Shown: positions 11,999 to 23,870 of the stretch, one piece after another
Numbering within the stretch: the stretch's first letter is position 1
How the letters are laid out: every line of letters starts with the position of its first letter
Assembly: GCF_031143425.1 (NCBI RefSeq)
Contig: NC_090445.1
Coordinates: forward strand, 1,192,106,691-1,192,170,690
DNA from: Pleurodeles waltl
Taxonomy: Eukaryota; Chordata; Amphibia; Caudata; Salamandridae
Reading direction: 5' to 3'
Length of the DNA: 64,000 nt
The notes under the pieces: generated by a model
The model's input: the letters and a program-made list of their open reading frames with translations, nothing else
Database searches by the model: none
What the model was told of the DNA's origin: nothing
Translations under genes and position numbers: made by a program

Positions 11999-12400
11999 AT
12001 AGTGCCTCATGCAGTGAATGCTGGGTTTTGAAGGTTCTGTTGAAGCATATGTCAGAAGCCTGCATGTGAATCTTGTGTGTGTACTGAAAATAGATATTTG
12101 TGTGGTATCATAGCTAGGGTTTCTCACTAAATATTCTTATCTCAATTGCAGGAAGAGTTCATATGGATCGGAGGCAGGTTATGTATGCGTATGGAGTGTG
12201 TGTGTTTTAGGGTAAAAGCTCAACTGGTGTCATATTGTGCTACTGTTGTCGCGTTAATTTCGGTGCATATACATGAATACTCTCCGCAGTACCTGTAACT
12301 CAGCAGTGGAGCTCCTTAAAGAAGCCTTAGGGCTTCCTCGTGCATTTATACTTATGGTTAATGTATTGTGGTGAGTAAGGGGACAAGACTGTGTACACAA
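11999..12400. other. Unclassified spacer
   Basis: No gene, RNA or named repeat recognised. AT-rich with scattered short GT runs. Confidence 0.4.
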
Positions 12401-12860
12401 GTGCGTGACTTATAGTAAATTGTAGGTGGTATATAAATTCTACAACTAAGTTATAACTGGTGGTGCGTAAATTATATATTTAAGTTGTAACTACAACTTT
12501 AGAATTTCTACTGTTTAAGTTGTTTTTTTTATAGAAATAATAACGTTTTTCTAACTATCACTTATCCTTTGGATTCTTTCATTGAGATATAAATTCACAA
12601 AAAAAAACCAAAGGTTACAGGGACCTTATCAATAGGTTGAGATTGTACACGCACAAAACCATAGAAATTCAGCTGTTATAGTTACAAATAACTATAACTT
12701 GTGCCCTAAGGTAAACTATACCTTGCACCCTCACCATGCACAGTTTTCTCATCAATAATTTTACTGCAAATGTTACAGTGATATCAATGATGTCAAAGAA
12801 GACGTCATATGTGATGTAATATCTCAAATAATTATCAGTGCATGGCGACACAATTCGGCA
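12400..12860. repeat. Interspersed repeat, class unknown
   Basis: The segment from about 12660 (AAGTTATAACTT-like, then GTGCCCTAAGGTAA and CACCATGCACAGTTTTCTC) is one I recognise as a recurring newt repeat, from memory only. The left part contains self-complementary AAGTTGTAACTACAACTT, which forms a short hairpin. No coding potential and no TIR pair identified. Confidence 0.4.
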
Positions 12861-13880
12861 CTTTTAACAAAATGTAGGTTTCCACTGAGCTTGCACAAAA
12901 ACGTTGGTTGCGGCGGTTATATTCTTTGAAATAGCATTTTAAACTGAAAGGTTGCAAAAGTGGAGAGTAAGAAAACTAGGTATGAAAACATACATATTAA
13001 GATTATTTTGTTATTCTTTGAACATTACCTCTGTCATACCTGTATACATATAAATGGAACAACGTAGGTTTGACTATTTCTGAAGAACCGTTTGTTAGGA
13101 GTCTAGATCCAGTGTGCACGTAGGGGAACGATCAGCTCTGTATTCCTTTTTTTTGTTATGTGAAATGAAACACAATCAGCTTAATATAACTCTAAAATAT
13201 TCAAATGTTCATTTCATATATAACGCCAATCTACTCTTGCTTCTTAGTCTTCTGACCCACAAGTCAGTGTCGAAATAATAGTGACTTGTAAACTGTTACA
13301 TTTAAGGAGCGTAAATACCTGCCTCTGGTAAGACAGTGAGAATGTGCGAGTAAGTGACATGATCACACACATCACTCAGTCCCACAGTCATTAAGAGGAG
13401 TGGAGGCCAAAACTTCTTCCATAAACAGGGCCAAACAGTGCAGTTCACTACCCAACTTTCACATAAATTGATTAAAACTCGAAAGGGCAACAATGAAATA
13501 TTCAAATACTTTTGGAGCATGCCAAACAGGCGTTACCATCTCCAGAGGGTACTGGAGCCCACCAACCCCCTGAAAAAGTTCAATTTCAAATTGTACAGAA
13601 TCAAATACCAATATCACTTGATGCTCAATGGTTACTGCAATCTTGCATGCTTCAAGACCAACACAGCAGTAGAAATATCACAGAATGTTTCTCTAAAATG
13701 GATGATAAAATGACTTCACACAAGTTTAGAAACAAAAGCCATGTCAGTAAGTACCCTCTAGCACCAATCAAATTAAACACTGTTAACGCTGAATTTTAAT
13801 AATAAATATTAATATATTCTGAATGTTGCATTTTAATGGAAAATTAATTTATATAGAAAAATAATGGATGACTTTGAAAA
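12861..13880. other. Unclassified DNA, no gene seen
   Basis: No recognisable coding, RNA or repeat signature. Open frames near 13302-13799 on both strands overlap and lack domain content. Confidence 0.4.
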
Positions 13881-15130
13881 TGTGCCTACTTGAGTGGCCG
13901 TCACTAATAATGAAGTGTCCTCATTAATTGTTTATTAATGTAAATTATGTGTTTGTGTTTAGATTAATGTAGTAGTATGTTATATTAATGATCATGTATT
14001 ATGTATTTGCTTTATTAATCGTACGCCTTAAGTTAGCGAGGTCTTGGGCATAGTGGCGCAGCCTTATGTTAAGTTGCACCGTTTAAAGGATTCATACGAA
14101 ATGGCTGAGAAGAGAAATAGATTTGCATTTTTCTACCTTGTTGACCAAATGCTAGTAAATGTTTTCTTTCTCATGAGAAATGCTTGCTAGAATACGCTGT
14201 ATTAGCTATTGTTACTATGTAAAGGTTAGTGTGTGTGAAAGCGATGTTTCCAGGAACTAACAATGGATGCACTGATTGGGATAGAGGGAGATTCAAAATT
14301 GTTACCTGACGAGCCCGACGATGGGAACAGAAGAAGGCGAGCCATGTGAAAGACAGTTTAGTTATGTCTTAGATTTGAGGTTCTACTTTCATTGGACTAA
14401 ATGTAAACGCACGATTCTTTGACCAATAGCAACATGGGAAGAAGTCCTAGGAAACTTAAATTTTGCCCGACTGCACCAAAAGGAGAGAGCTCACTTTTTC
14501 CTAAATCTTTTACTGAGAAGTGCCATTACTATTATTACCATTCCTGACTAAGTCCCGATGCTGGTGCTGACAGATGTCTTGATGAAGACTATCGCAGCTT
14601 GCAGATCCATACAGAGGAAAGATGTTATTAGAATATTATTGATATCGATGTAATTTGCTTTTGTCTTTAGGTACCACCCGCTAATTTTGATAGAGCCAGA
14701 GCTAGATGCTTTCCAAACTTGTGTTGACTAAATTGTTTGGCATGAAGCCCAAACATGCTATTCTAATCAGAAGGTTAGCTAGGAGATGCACAGAAGATGT
14801 TTGCTAATTATTAACAACAGTTGATGTCATATCTTTGCTGAAGCTAAATGTATGTTATTTCTATTGGGCAGTTATTCTTGCTATTGAGTTGCACTGTGAT
14901 TCTAGAGTGTATAAACATACCTGCATTAGTAAAATTGAGATTCTTTAGAAGATTTGGTCAACTTGTTTCTGTTTGTTTATCATTTGATTTTCAGACTAAG
15001 TTACGTTATATTAGCATTGAAAATAAAGGGGAATAAACATTTTAACCGACCAAGGGGGTCATGGTGCGTGGCAATTACTGACCCCTAAGATTATTGATTC
15101 TATTGATTGATATTGTTATTGATTAGTACA
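13881..15130 (+). mobile_element. Candidate LTR (solo), ~1.25 kb
   Basis: The segment starts TGTGCCTAC and ends GATTAGTACA, so it has TG...CA termini. The flanks are GAAAA on the left and GAAAT on the right, a 4-of-5 match to a 5-bp target duplication. Two polyadenylation signals (AATAAA) lie close together near 15025-15040, about 100 bases before the end, as expected of the R region. No gag, pol or env frame lies beside it. The termini were chosen by eye and could be off by some bases. Confidence 0.5.
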
Positions 15131-15834
15131 GAAATTGAGGCTGATGGTGGGAACTACTCTAAGCGCAGTCAAAAGGTCTATCAAACCTCTAACACGCCCT
15201 CTTATAAATGAATGAAGAGGAGCCAAATAATGTCAGACGCGCTAACACACTCAATAAGCTCCTGATTTCAATATTAACTATGCACTAACTATGCTTTGAA
15301 TATAAGCTTGAAATATATTTGTCAAATGTAATTATTTTGACTTAAAGATTAGCTTGCCAATTTCTGAAAATACAGACATGTATCATGAAAAACATCATTT
15401 CTTCAATAAATTCCAAAATACTTCGGACCTAAAAAGTAATATTTTCTTTTCTAATGCCCAAAGTACTAGCAAAGTACTAACATGTGGAACTGGTTTGCAT
15501 CTGGTGGGTCAGTGGCCCAAACCATCCACTACAGAAACCTGTGTTTAACTCATGGCCACAAGTTGAAATCCCAGCAGGTTTACTCAGCAGTTCATCATTC
15601 TGAGTTTGACAAAAGGGGACCATAGAGTTGGGTAAAAATAAACATGTGGTGAGAACGTGTGCTTTTCAAATACACATGTGATGTTACATTACTGTCACAC
15701 ATTAACTGATTTTGCCTTTTAATGCCAGTTTATTGCAACCATCAAGTACTAGAATTCTCCATCTAATGGCAAGGATTTTCCCCACCGCTGTCTAGCAAGA
15801 ATGTGCTAAACAAGACCATATGCTACAGATATCC
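15131..15834. other. Unclassified spacer
   Basis: No gene or repeat recognised between the candidate LTR and the degenerate minisatellite. Confidence 0.4.
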
Positions 15835-16100
15835 AAAGAATTGTCAAGCGTGGTCGCTATGTCAAATTTAGGACACAATCATGCCAGGGAGAGCCAAAAA
15901 TATTGCCAGGAATGGCCCCTATATCAAGGCTAGTCAACCATTAGGACAGAAAGAGCTAAAATGTTGCAGAAACTACCCAATATGTGAAGGATGGGCCATC
16001 ATTACACCAGAGACAGCCAATATGTTGACACAAATTTCAACAGTATCAAGGGTAGGTGGTGTCATGTCCACTATGTCAAGGGTAGGCCACATTAAACAGA
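15835..16100. repeat. Degenerate ~62-bp minisatellite
   Basis: Related segments GAGCCAAAAATATTGCC (about 15891), GAGCTAAAATGTTGCAG (about 15952) and CAGCCAATATGTTGAC (about 16014) recur about every 61-62 bases, with an intervening CTATRTCAAGGGTAGGCC-like motif. Three to four weak copies are visible. Confidence 0.5.
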
Positions 16101-16137
16101 ATCTTTATTTAACTTCCTGATTCTTATCTGGGACTAA

Positions 16138-16439
16138 TAATCCCAGCACCCTGATATACCTTCGTAAAAAAATTGTTGTCCAGAGATTTTAATTTTTGAT
16201 TTGTGTTTTTGGATCATTAGAGAAGTAATTTTGCTTGGGTAGACATTACTGATCTGGGCGATATTTTCTAGACAACATTTTTAAAAATGGCGGATGTGTT
16301 GCAGTAATGATGTAATATTTCAGGAACCATGCGATCTTTATAATTCATTTTGGTGTCAAAACATAGGTTTTCTTTTTTTTTTAGTCTTATAGAAAAATAA
16401 AATAACTCCTCAGAGAAACCCTTCGATCATTTTCCAAAA
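16138..16439. repeat. Left ~300-bp terminal inverted repeat of the composite transposon
   Basis: This sequence is repeated in reverse complement at 40754-41054. Shared blocks in order include ATAATCC, TGATATACC, ATTGTTGTCCAGAG, GATTTGTGTTTTTG, GAGAAGTAATTT, GCTTGGGTAGA, CATTTTTAAAAATGGC, TGTTGCAGTAATGATG, TAATATTTCAGGAACCATG, AACATAGGTTTT, TAGTCTTATAGA and CATTTTCCAAAA. Similarity stops sharply at both edges, with roughly four bases in five identical between them by eye. The inner edge lies about 295 bases from the C-terminal end of the transposase-like gene. A TA target duplication would fit the outer edges but is not proven. Confidence 0.75.
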
Positions 16440-16734
16440 TGGGAGATATAATAGAGGAAGAAGAGGCATGTATAGAAATGAAACAAATAATAATGTTTTT
16501 TAATCCTTTTATGTATACATCAACAATGTTTACAATCTCAATATAAAAAATATGTTTATTACTCCTGTTTTAGACACATTTTCATAGTTCACTATATTTA
16601 TTTGTTTCGGCAATCGCTTGTGGTACATATGCGGAATGTTGAACATTTGAGAAGAGCATATCAACAGGGACATCTATTTGTAGTGTAGGCTTTGCAAGTA
16701 CATGTACGTGTAAGTTCTGTGGGTAGCTGCTTTA

Positions 16735-16875
16735 GAAATAGTGTAGGTTTAGCACCCCATCAATATCTTCCCAACCAAATTCACATGGATCTTTCTCTAT
16801 ATATGCGTGATCCAAAACATTTACACATCTTCTGATCAAGTAGAATGCTCTTTCAATATGTCCATGCACAGAAAT
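16735..16875 (-). pseudogene. C-terminal piece of the large transposase-like gene
   Basis: The minus strand reads VHGHIERAFYLIRRC, then DPCEFGWEDIDGVL and a stop. I recognise this order (GHI.RAF, then a DP..FG(W/F)..IDGVL motif near the C-terminus) from long uncharacterised proteins repeated in frog and fish genomes. It matches the same family as the pieces at 24380-28134 and 39897-40678. The upstream end is cut exactly where the hammerhead repeat begins (16876). The region that should join it to the SNDTD motif is missing or unrecognisable. It lies about 300 bases inside the left TIR, as expected for the 3' end of a transposon gene. Confidence 0.6.
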
Positions 16876-17262
16876 TAGCAACACAAAAGGATGATGGACG
16901 GAGTGCTGAACAATGCAAACACTCACCCACAGTCACAGATCTGGGTTTAATCCATTGTTCTTTTGCTCACCATGCCACCCCAGGTTGCACCCAGCCATAT
17001 GCAAATTAGTCTTGACCATGTCCCTCTTGGGAACAGTCTAGCCCGAACTGCCAAGCCAGGTCCTCCCTGGACCGGAAACAAGCATCCTGGGACCGGTTTC
17101 AGGGTATCACCCTTCATCAGCCAGGCTAGCTTGAATCCAGTGGCACAGTGAGCAAGAGACCTACGTCTGGGCATACCCTTCCCACTTAGGGCCACTTTAG
17201 CAACACAAAAGGATGATGAACTGAGTGCTGAACAATGCAAACACTCTCCCCCAGTCCCAAAC
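16876..17262 (-). repeat. Hammerhead-ribozyme repeat, ~325-bp unit (copy 1)
   Basis: One full unit of about 325 bases and a partial second unit are present. AGCAACACAAAAGGATGATG occurs at 16876 and again at 17201, both followed by GTGCTGAACAATGCAAACACTC. The unit contains a hammerhead ribozyme on the minus strand (17086-17125) and an octamer ATGCAAAT (16999-17006). A related copy lies at 53130-53490. A ~330-bp unit with hammerhead and octamer is the known design of newt satellite 2, but I cannot tell whether this is that family. It sits exactly at the break in the C-terminal transposase piece. Confidence 0.75.
17086..17125 (-). ncRNA. Hammerhead ribozyme, copy 1
   Basis: On the minus strand all hammerhead parts are present in order. 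Stem I 5' arm is CCTGG (17125-17121). The catalytic box is CTGATGA (17120-17114). Stem II is AGGGT-GAT-ACCCT (17113-17101). GAAA follows (17100-17097). A minimal stem III A/C-CG-G/U occupies 17097-17092, then C17 at 17091, then the stem I 3' arm CCAGG (17090-17086). Predicted self-cleavage is between 17091 and 17090 of the minus-strand RNA. Stem II keeps pairing relative to copy 2 through a G-C to A-U exchange. The very short stem III is typical of the minimal hammerheads of newt satellite and Penelope-type repeats, which often work as dimers. Confidence 0.85.
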
Positions 17263-18560
17263 ACCCCCAGAGGAAGATCTGCAGACAAAAAACACATATA
17301 TCAGAACTAATCATAGTTCTAAGAGCATCTACAATGGCACATATTGCACTTATTACACATCCATACTCAATCACTGAGTCAAGTGTTAGAACTGATGAAC
17401 TGCAGGAACACACATATGACATCATGGTCCATAAACAATACCATCACACATGCAGTTTCACCAGTAGGACTTCACAACATGATAACACCACCCTCACTCA
17501 CACCATTCCAGATTTGTAAATACCTGTACCTATGTGCGGATAAAACACATCTCAGACAGTAAATACATATAAGCATTATGCACACATGGACCAACACCAA
17601 TGCTTTTGCACTGACAACACATCCCACTATTACACAGGGCAGACTCAGGAGAGAAAAATACAACATTTATTTCACATCAACATCTCACAAGTTATGCAAT
17701 ACCCAATCCTGTCCTAATCTACCACCTCAGCTAGACCAAGGGTAGCAGACATTGCCCCCAAGTAACCATTAAGACATGATGTAGGCAGTAACTAAGCTAT
17801 GTTGTATTGTAGTTGCTAGGGCATTGGCATACATGGCATTTACATTACATAGTGACAATGACGATGTCTTCCTAGGTATTTACCACCTCTAGTACTATCC
17901 CATTGGGTTCAAGGTTTCAATCCCACAAGTCTAGCACTAAAAAATGCATGATGATTGTAATCAGCCCAAATCAAACGTACATGTCAATTACCCTACTTTA
18001 GCAAACTTCACATACTTTATAGATAGCAGATGACCAATATATCGGTATACAACTATCAAGCCAGTAGTCCAGTCCTATACATGCCATATCTGTGGTAGAA
18101 ATTTAATGGCTGCTTCACGTGGAGTCAATACCATTACCAGTACTTGATGTATATAGGCCCTGTGATAAAAAGAGAGTCACACAGTTGCTTATACAGGTAT
18201 GCTATACAGATGGGAGTGGACTGACACCTTAGAACCACAAATGCTCAAATGCAGATGGATGGAGAAGGTCATACTTAATGGGTAGGGTGATACACAAGCT
18301 CACATCCATAGTAAAGGCAGGATGGAGTCACACATGTGCCAATATCATTAGACCATCTCTACAATGCAGACATGGAGATGTCTTGATATGGGAGATGTAC
18401 ATCCACTGACAGCAAACCATCAAAACACATCTACAACTTATACTCAGGCTGGGTAGTTACAATCCATTCCCATTAGTCTACATACATGTTGCATTGACTA
18501 CATTGTCACATAAGCTACAGTGAGGCAGCAAATCCCATACAACCCGGGCCAAGTCCTAGG
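17263..18560. other. Probable left part of Harbinger element A, no gene recognised
   Basis: By comparison with element B, this side should hold the last exon of the second Myb-like gene and the left TIR. I find neither. The element is probably truncated here or too diverged. Several short frames exist on both strands without domain content. Confidence 0.4.
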
Positions 18561-19240
18561 ATACAGTCAGTACTTACCCCCTTGTGGCTGCTCTGCTGCC
18601 CTTAAACGCCCATCCACCTCAGGGTAGGCCACCAACAAAATGCGGGCCATTAGGGGGGTCAGAGTCTGATGGGCACCCCTTCCTTCTTGGGAGGGCATCC
18701 CCAGCTGGGCCTCTTTGGACTTCCGGGGCCCAGCGTCTCAGGTCCTCCCACTGCTTGCAACAATAGGTGCTCCACTGGCTGTGGAGCCCCAGGGTCCGCA
18801 CTTGCTTGGCGATGGCATGCCAGATCCATTTCTTCTGATGGGCATTCACCTGCATGGATGACACAGACAAAAGGAGAAAGTAATGTACACTGGCACCACA
18901 CCAACAGGAGTGGCCTATACACATCTGACTAACCAGGTGCCCACACATACCCACTGTCTCTGCTCACACACCTTCACTTTATGCCCTCTGCATGAAAATA
19001 CTCCCTCACCAGTAAACCTACCCTATTCATCATCACATGCAACTCCTATCACACATGATTATGACATTGGGCTAACCTGCTCCTCTGGTGTCCCGTATAG
19101 CTGTCCATACAAGTGTAGGACCCTTTCCACAAGCTTCTCCAAAGCTTCTGGGGGGAAGGCTGGAGCCCTATCACCTGCAGGACGAGGAATGATGGCTCCA
19201 AGAGACAGTACACAGCAACTCAGTTTGTGGACGTCTTGCT
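18560..19240 (-). pseudogene. Second Myb/SANT-like gene of Harbinger A, two exon remnants
   Basis: The minus strand gives an exon 1 remnant near 19200-19080 reading DRAPAFPPEALEKLVERVL, then LYGQLYGTPEEQV. This corresponds to RAPAFTSEELERLVDGVL in element B. The ATG of B is replaced by ATT here, so the start is lost. After an intron with a CAG acceptor, exon 2 (about 18864-18560) reads VNAHQKKWIWHAIAKQVRTL and WEDLRRWAP, the trihelix-like Myb/SANT fold that binds transposon ends. The donor after CCACAAGGGG is still GTAAGT. In Harbinger elements such proteins help the transposase enter the nucleus and bind TIRs. Confidence 0.65.
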
Positions 19241-20006
19241 AGCAACAGTGTCAGAAGTCAAGTGAGCAAGGTTGCAGAAAATGGCAGTACGGCCGCCACG
19301 TACAGGACCGTCACCACCGGCTGTCATCACCATTGGCCCCAGTCTGCCATAGACAGCAATGTTAAACAATGACAAGTTGCACAGCAGTTGTGACCGCCTA
19401 CCACCATGACGACATACGCCAGCGAACTTAGATCACTTCCAACTGTCCAGTGCAGCAGGACAGGAGGCCGCCATTCTGTGCACATTTCATGCATTGATGT
19501 GCCAAAGTAAGTGTGCAATATACATATTCACCCAAATGGCAGCGTAAGCTTATGTTGTGCCATCATGGTAGTGCAAAGAAATGTGACATGTATGAAACAG
19601 TGACGTGATGTGGCAGTTTATCTGATGATGGGCATTTAAGATACTCTGAGGTACATAGACGGTGGCACTATATTGGTATATCCCATATCTGTTCTTTTGA
19701 TCAGTGCAAGACAGCTCAGTCTGCCAGATATGGTACATTACACATGTGATATGAATCCTATATGACTTAATGTACAGCAATGTGCTGCAAGGATGCTGTC
19801 CAAAGTGCTTCATCATGCCCATAATAGTATACGTCAGCAGTGTTAGGCATGCCCTACAGTGTAAGGTGTGTGCTATTTTGACATGTTCTGCTTACATGTG
19901 TCAAGTGCATTTCTCAGTGTACATTCTCTTCTCTATACCTAGATATCCTGGCATGTGGAGACTGAGACAACCGTCAATGTAATGTCCACTAGTTGACCTT
20001 GCAACC

Positions 20007-21068
20007 ATGGAAGATAGGCATATCATCCAGACCTATCATCTGAATCATCAGACCATCATGGATCTATGTACACAGTTGAAGCCTGATCTCTTACCAGGCA
20101 GACACAAACCCTAATGCATCCCTCCCACAGTACACGTCCAGTAAGTGCTACACTTTCTTGCCACAGGCTCCTTTCAGAATACAGTAGGCTTGACAACAGG
20201 GATGTCACAGCTCATGTCAGTCTTGTGTTGAAAGATGTACTGTGTGCATTGTTAAAACACCTGTACAGCTACATCAGGTTCCCCCAACGTGCAGATTTGG
20301 CCTATGTGAAGGCAGACTATTATGATATGGGACACATCCCTCATGTTATAGGGGCCACTGATGTCACCCATATAGCCCTGGCCCCTCCGAGTGCCAATGA
20401 ACAGGTGTATAGGAACAGGACGAACTACCACTCCATAAATGTTCAGGTGGTGTGTCTGGCAGACCAGTACATCTCACAAGTCACAGCCAAGTTTCCTGGA
20501 TCTGTGCATGACTCTTACATTTTGAGGAACAGCAATGTCCCACACATGATGGCAGGACTACACACATAGAGGGCCTTGCTCCTTGCTATGTATGCATATG
20601 AAGGTGTTTCACTGTTATGGCACCTGTCATCACATTCTTCCGTCACTGTCCCTGTATTTTCACTGGTCCTACATTTTTAACACAGGTGACTCTGGCTATT
20701 CTAACCTTTCCTGGCTGTTGACACCGGTGAGGTACCCTGCCATGGAAGGGGAAATGTGTTTCTTTGAGGTCCACAGGAGGGCGAGGCGTGTAACTGAAAG
20801 ATCATTTTGCCTCCTGCAGGCCAGATTCAGGTGCCTGGACCTATCTGGAGGTGCCCTCCTCTACTCGCCCCAAAAGGTATGCCAGATAATAGTAGCCTGC
20901 TGCATGCTCCACAATCTAGACCTGAGATGTCAGATACCATTGCAAGCTGATGAGAGTGAGGCAGATGGATCAGTGGCTGGCCATGCTGGCTTGGCAAGTG
21001 ATGAGGAGGCAAAGGAGGAAGGTGCAGCTGACTCTAAGACTGAGCTCATCAATCAGTACTTCCAGTGA
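20007..21068 (+). pseudogene. Harbinger (HARBI1-type) transposase of element A
   Basis: Plus strand. Translation from ATG at 20007 gives MEDRHIIQTYHLN. After a frame change the main body follows (20114-20569): IGATDVTHIALAPPSANEQV, then INVQVVCLADQYISQV, then FPGSVHDSYILRNS. An intron with a clear acceptor (AACACAG before 20686) leads to exon 2 (20686-21068) with GDSGYSNLSWLLTPVR, VTERSFCLLQARF and VCQIIVACCMLHNL. The catalytic DDE residues are therefore present: D in ATDVTH, D in VHDS, E in TERSF. The donor side of the intron is degraded and the N-terminus is frameshifted, so the gene is probably dead, though much of the catalytic domain is still readable. Size matches the usual ~350 residues. 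It faces the Myb-like genes head-on. Confidence 0.85.
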
Positions 21069-21990
21069 CATACAGGTATGATGAGTGTGGGTTTGCACAA
21101 GTGCATGAATTGCTGACAATAGTCCTCCTAAGTTGACTCATCAGTGGGTGTATAATGTGGTCCTATCCCTATGTGTATGTTAGGGGAGCTTTCTGATTGA
21201 ATGTAAGGTGCACAACAAAGGTGTCTCAACTCCAACAAGTGTACTCACTGCAGTTTACGACATTCACATCTCCAATGTACAGACCAGTATTGAGCTATGT
21301 TTGCTGCATTCTCCTGTTCTCATGTCATTCCACCCACTGACTGTGATATTGAAATATGTGCCTCTGCTACCTATGGCTTGAGACATTCATAGGCATTAGC
21401 CATTGCTAAATGATTTGAGATTTGAGGGTTGTACATGACGGGTGGCAGCTAAAGTGATTTGTTATAAATAATCTGTGACTGGTGATGTCTAGGCATTATC
21501 TGGGGGTCCCTGCTTAGGGGGTATTCTACACTGGGAACAACATCTAAGAGCTGCATATGTGCTTTGAGTGGCTCCATGGTTTCCATCCTGATGGTACTAT
21601 CTGACATTGTCTTTTTGCAGGTTAGAATACTGACTATACTCTTGTGTGGCCCTGGATTTTTTATGCTTGGACATATGTTCCTGAGCATATCTGTGTCTCC
21701 TGCTGAGTATGCCTCCCTCTGCTGTCCATTACATTGCCTGTTGAATGTAGGGAGGCATAACCAGATCACATTTAGCAATCATGACATTTGTTGATATTTT
21801 GATGAAGACACATATACAGTAGCTGTGTTCCATGGTGTTTATTGTGCATATAATGAAATTGTGACTAGAGACGTATGGTGCATACATTGTCCAACAGGTG
21901 ATGAGTGAGGTAATGGTAGATGGAATCATCACAATAGCCGGTACAGCTGTTGGTTGCACAGGTCCAGTGTCCAGGTGCCAATGGGAAGAT
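21069..21990. other. Intergenic part of Harbinger A
   Basis: Between the convergent 3' ends of the transposase and the first Myb-like gene. No protein domain or RNA recognised. Confidence 0.4.
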
Positions 21991-23720
21991 GGAGTTATAT
22001 CATTGTACAGTCAATAGGTTGTCTCAGTGGCACACAAAGGAGACAAATCCGGTAAGGTTTGCTTCCTGGCAGTGAGTTGGGTTTTGGCATCTGCCCCAGC
22101 AGGATGTCTCGATGGATGTCCATGTTTGCGGGGGGTTCTTCAGCTACACAGAGAGGGGTGTCTGAGGGCTGTGTTTCCCCTGGCAGAACCTCGATTCCAC
22201 TAGCTGCTACTGGTGTGGATGGCTCAGATGTTAGGTTGCTAGTAGAAAGGGCCTGCTGGTGGGTGGAGGAAGCATGAAAGATGGTGTTGATATCCCTCAG
22301 TACCCCTGCATAGGAGGCCATGGTGGCATTGTGTGCCTGCCTCTGCTGCATGTCCTCCTGGTGGTATTCCCCATGTAGTCTTTGTAGCAGGATGAGGCAG
22401 GGAGTCTTAGGCTGACCAGGTGTCCCAGGTGGGCCAGGAAGGTCATCAGTGTCTAGACATCCAGGGGTGTTGTCCTCACTGGGGCCTTCATCTTGAGGAG
22501 GGCTGGCCGTCTCTGGTATCCTCTCTGTGATGGCACTGGCAAAGGTACCCGTGGATGGAGTGAGAGACAGAGTTAAATTCTGAAAATGTGTTTAGTTCTC
22601 TCTTTATCATATGCATACAGTGGCTTGCCATGATTCCCAGCAATGACAATGACAGATGCCGCACAGCATACCATTGGTGGTAAATAGTTGTCTGTGACAT
22701 GTGCACCATAATCCATTTAGGTTGGTGTCATTCAGGTTTAGTACCTTTGGCTCTGTGGATGGGTTCTGGTACTGTTATAGTTCACGACTGTTCTGCACTG
22801 TTAGTTAGTGACTATTCAGGATTTCTAGTTGTGAGAGGAAATGACTGGACATTGCAGCATAGTGTCCCAGTGGGAGGAGAGTATGTGAGTATGCAAGGTT
22901 AATTGTCCTGTCCGCGGATGTTGTGCATGTGCATGGAGTCTGCTATCTTACATTTTATACCATGGTGGGTTAATTCCTGGGTTGTAGATCCTGATTAGTG
23001 GCCAATTGGATTAGTCACAGTGCTGCAGCTGTGTTAGCCTTCTTGGCATTGTGTTGTGCCATTGCATTGCTGTCATTGCCATGTAGTGGTCATCAGTCAT
23101 ACCATCTAGTTGGTATAGCTAGTACAATAGTCATACATGCAAGAGATGTGATGTGTTGTGCACATTCCAGGTTTTCACATAGATGGGCTAGTGCTTTGTG
23201 GGTGTTGTAGTGAAAGTATTAGTTAATGCTATCCGTGCCTGTGAAAAAGGCTGTGTGGGCAGTTAGGCTGGGTGGAGGTGTGGCATGCAGTGAATTGGGG
23301 AGTATTTGGGTGGTGAGGAAGCATGCAGGACACAACAATTGTGTGACATGGAAGTTGTGGGTACTTACTAGAGTCCAGCCCCCCCAGGTATTCCAGACAG
23401 GCCCTCGGGATACAGAATGTCCAAGACCTTTTCCTCCCAAGACGTGAACTGTGGGGAAGTAGGTGGGGGCCCACCGCCAGTCTTGTGCACAATGATCTGG
23501 TGTGGTGATGCCATGGAAAGCACCTTCCCCTATGGTCAACCCACCTGTTCCTGATGTCCTCAGGGTGAATTGACCCTATCGACTATTGTCTGCCACAACT
23601 CCATTTTTCTGGCTACAGAGGTTTGCTAGACCTGTGCTCCAAACAGCTGTGGCTTTACCCTGACAATGTCACCCACCATGACCCTCAACTTATAGTCTGT
23701 GAACTCTGGTTACTTTTGTG
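21990..23720 (-). pseudogene. First Myb/SANT-like gene of Harbinger A (degenerate)
   Basis: On the minus strand, exon 1 (about 23720-23369) still shows KPQLFGAQV, then SVARKM.LWQTIVDRVN and, further on, PQFTSWEEKVLDILYPEGL. The same blocks occur in the gene at 28704-29032. In-frame stops interrupt it. The donor GTAAGT lies at 23368. Exon 2 (about 22541-21995) reads DTDDLPGPPGTPGQPKTP and QQRQAHNATMASYAGVLRDI, matching the acidic linker and coiled-coil C-terminus of the element B gene. The acceptor before exon 2 is mutated. The role is inferred from the family: the DNA-binding partner of Harbinger transposase. Confidence 0.65.
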
Positions 23721-23837
23721 GGGACCCAGTAGTGGCTGTGTTGAGGGTGGGTGGGGTGTTGTGTGTAAATAGGGTGCAGTGTAGGGTGATTGATGGGGTG
23801 TGAGTGGTGCTTTGTGAGTGATGGATGCTAGTGGTGT

Positions 23838-23870
23838 GTGTGTGTGTGTGTGCTTGTTTTGTGTGTTTTG
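23838..23870. repeat. GT-rich simple sequence
   Basis: A GT dinucleotide run begins near 23834 inside a wider GT-rich tract (about 23740-24070). It lies upstream of the first Myb-like gene of element A, a position also occupied by a CA-rich tract upstream of its counterpart in element B. Confidence 0.8.
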
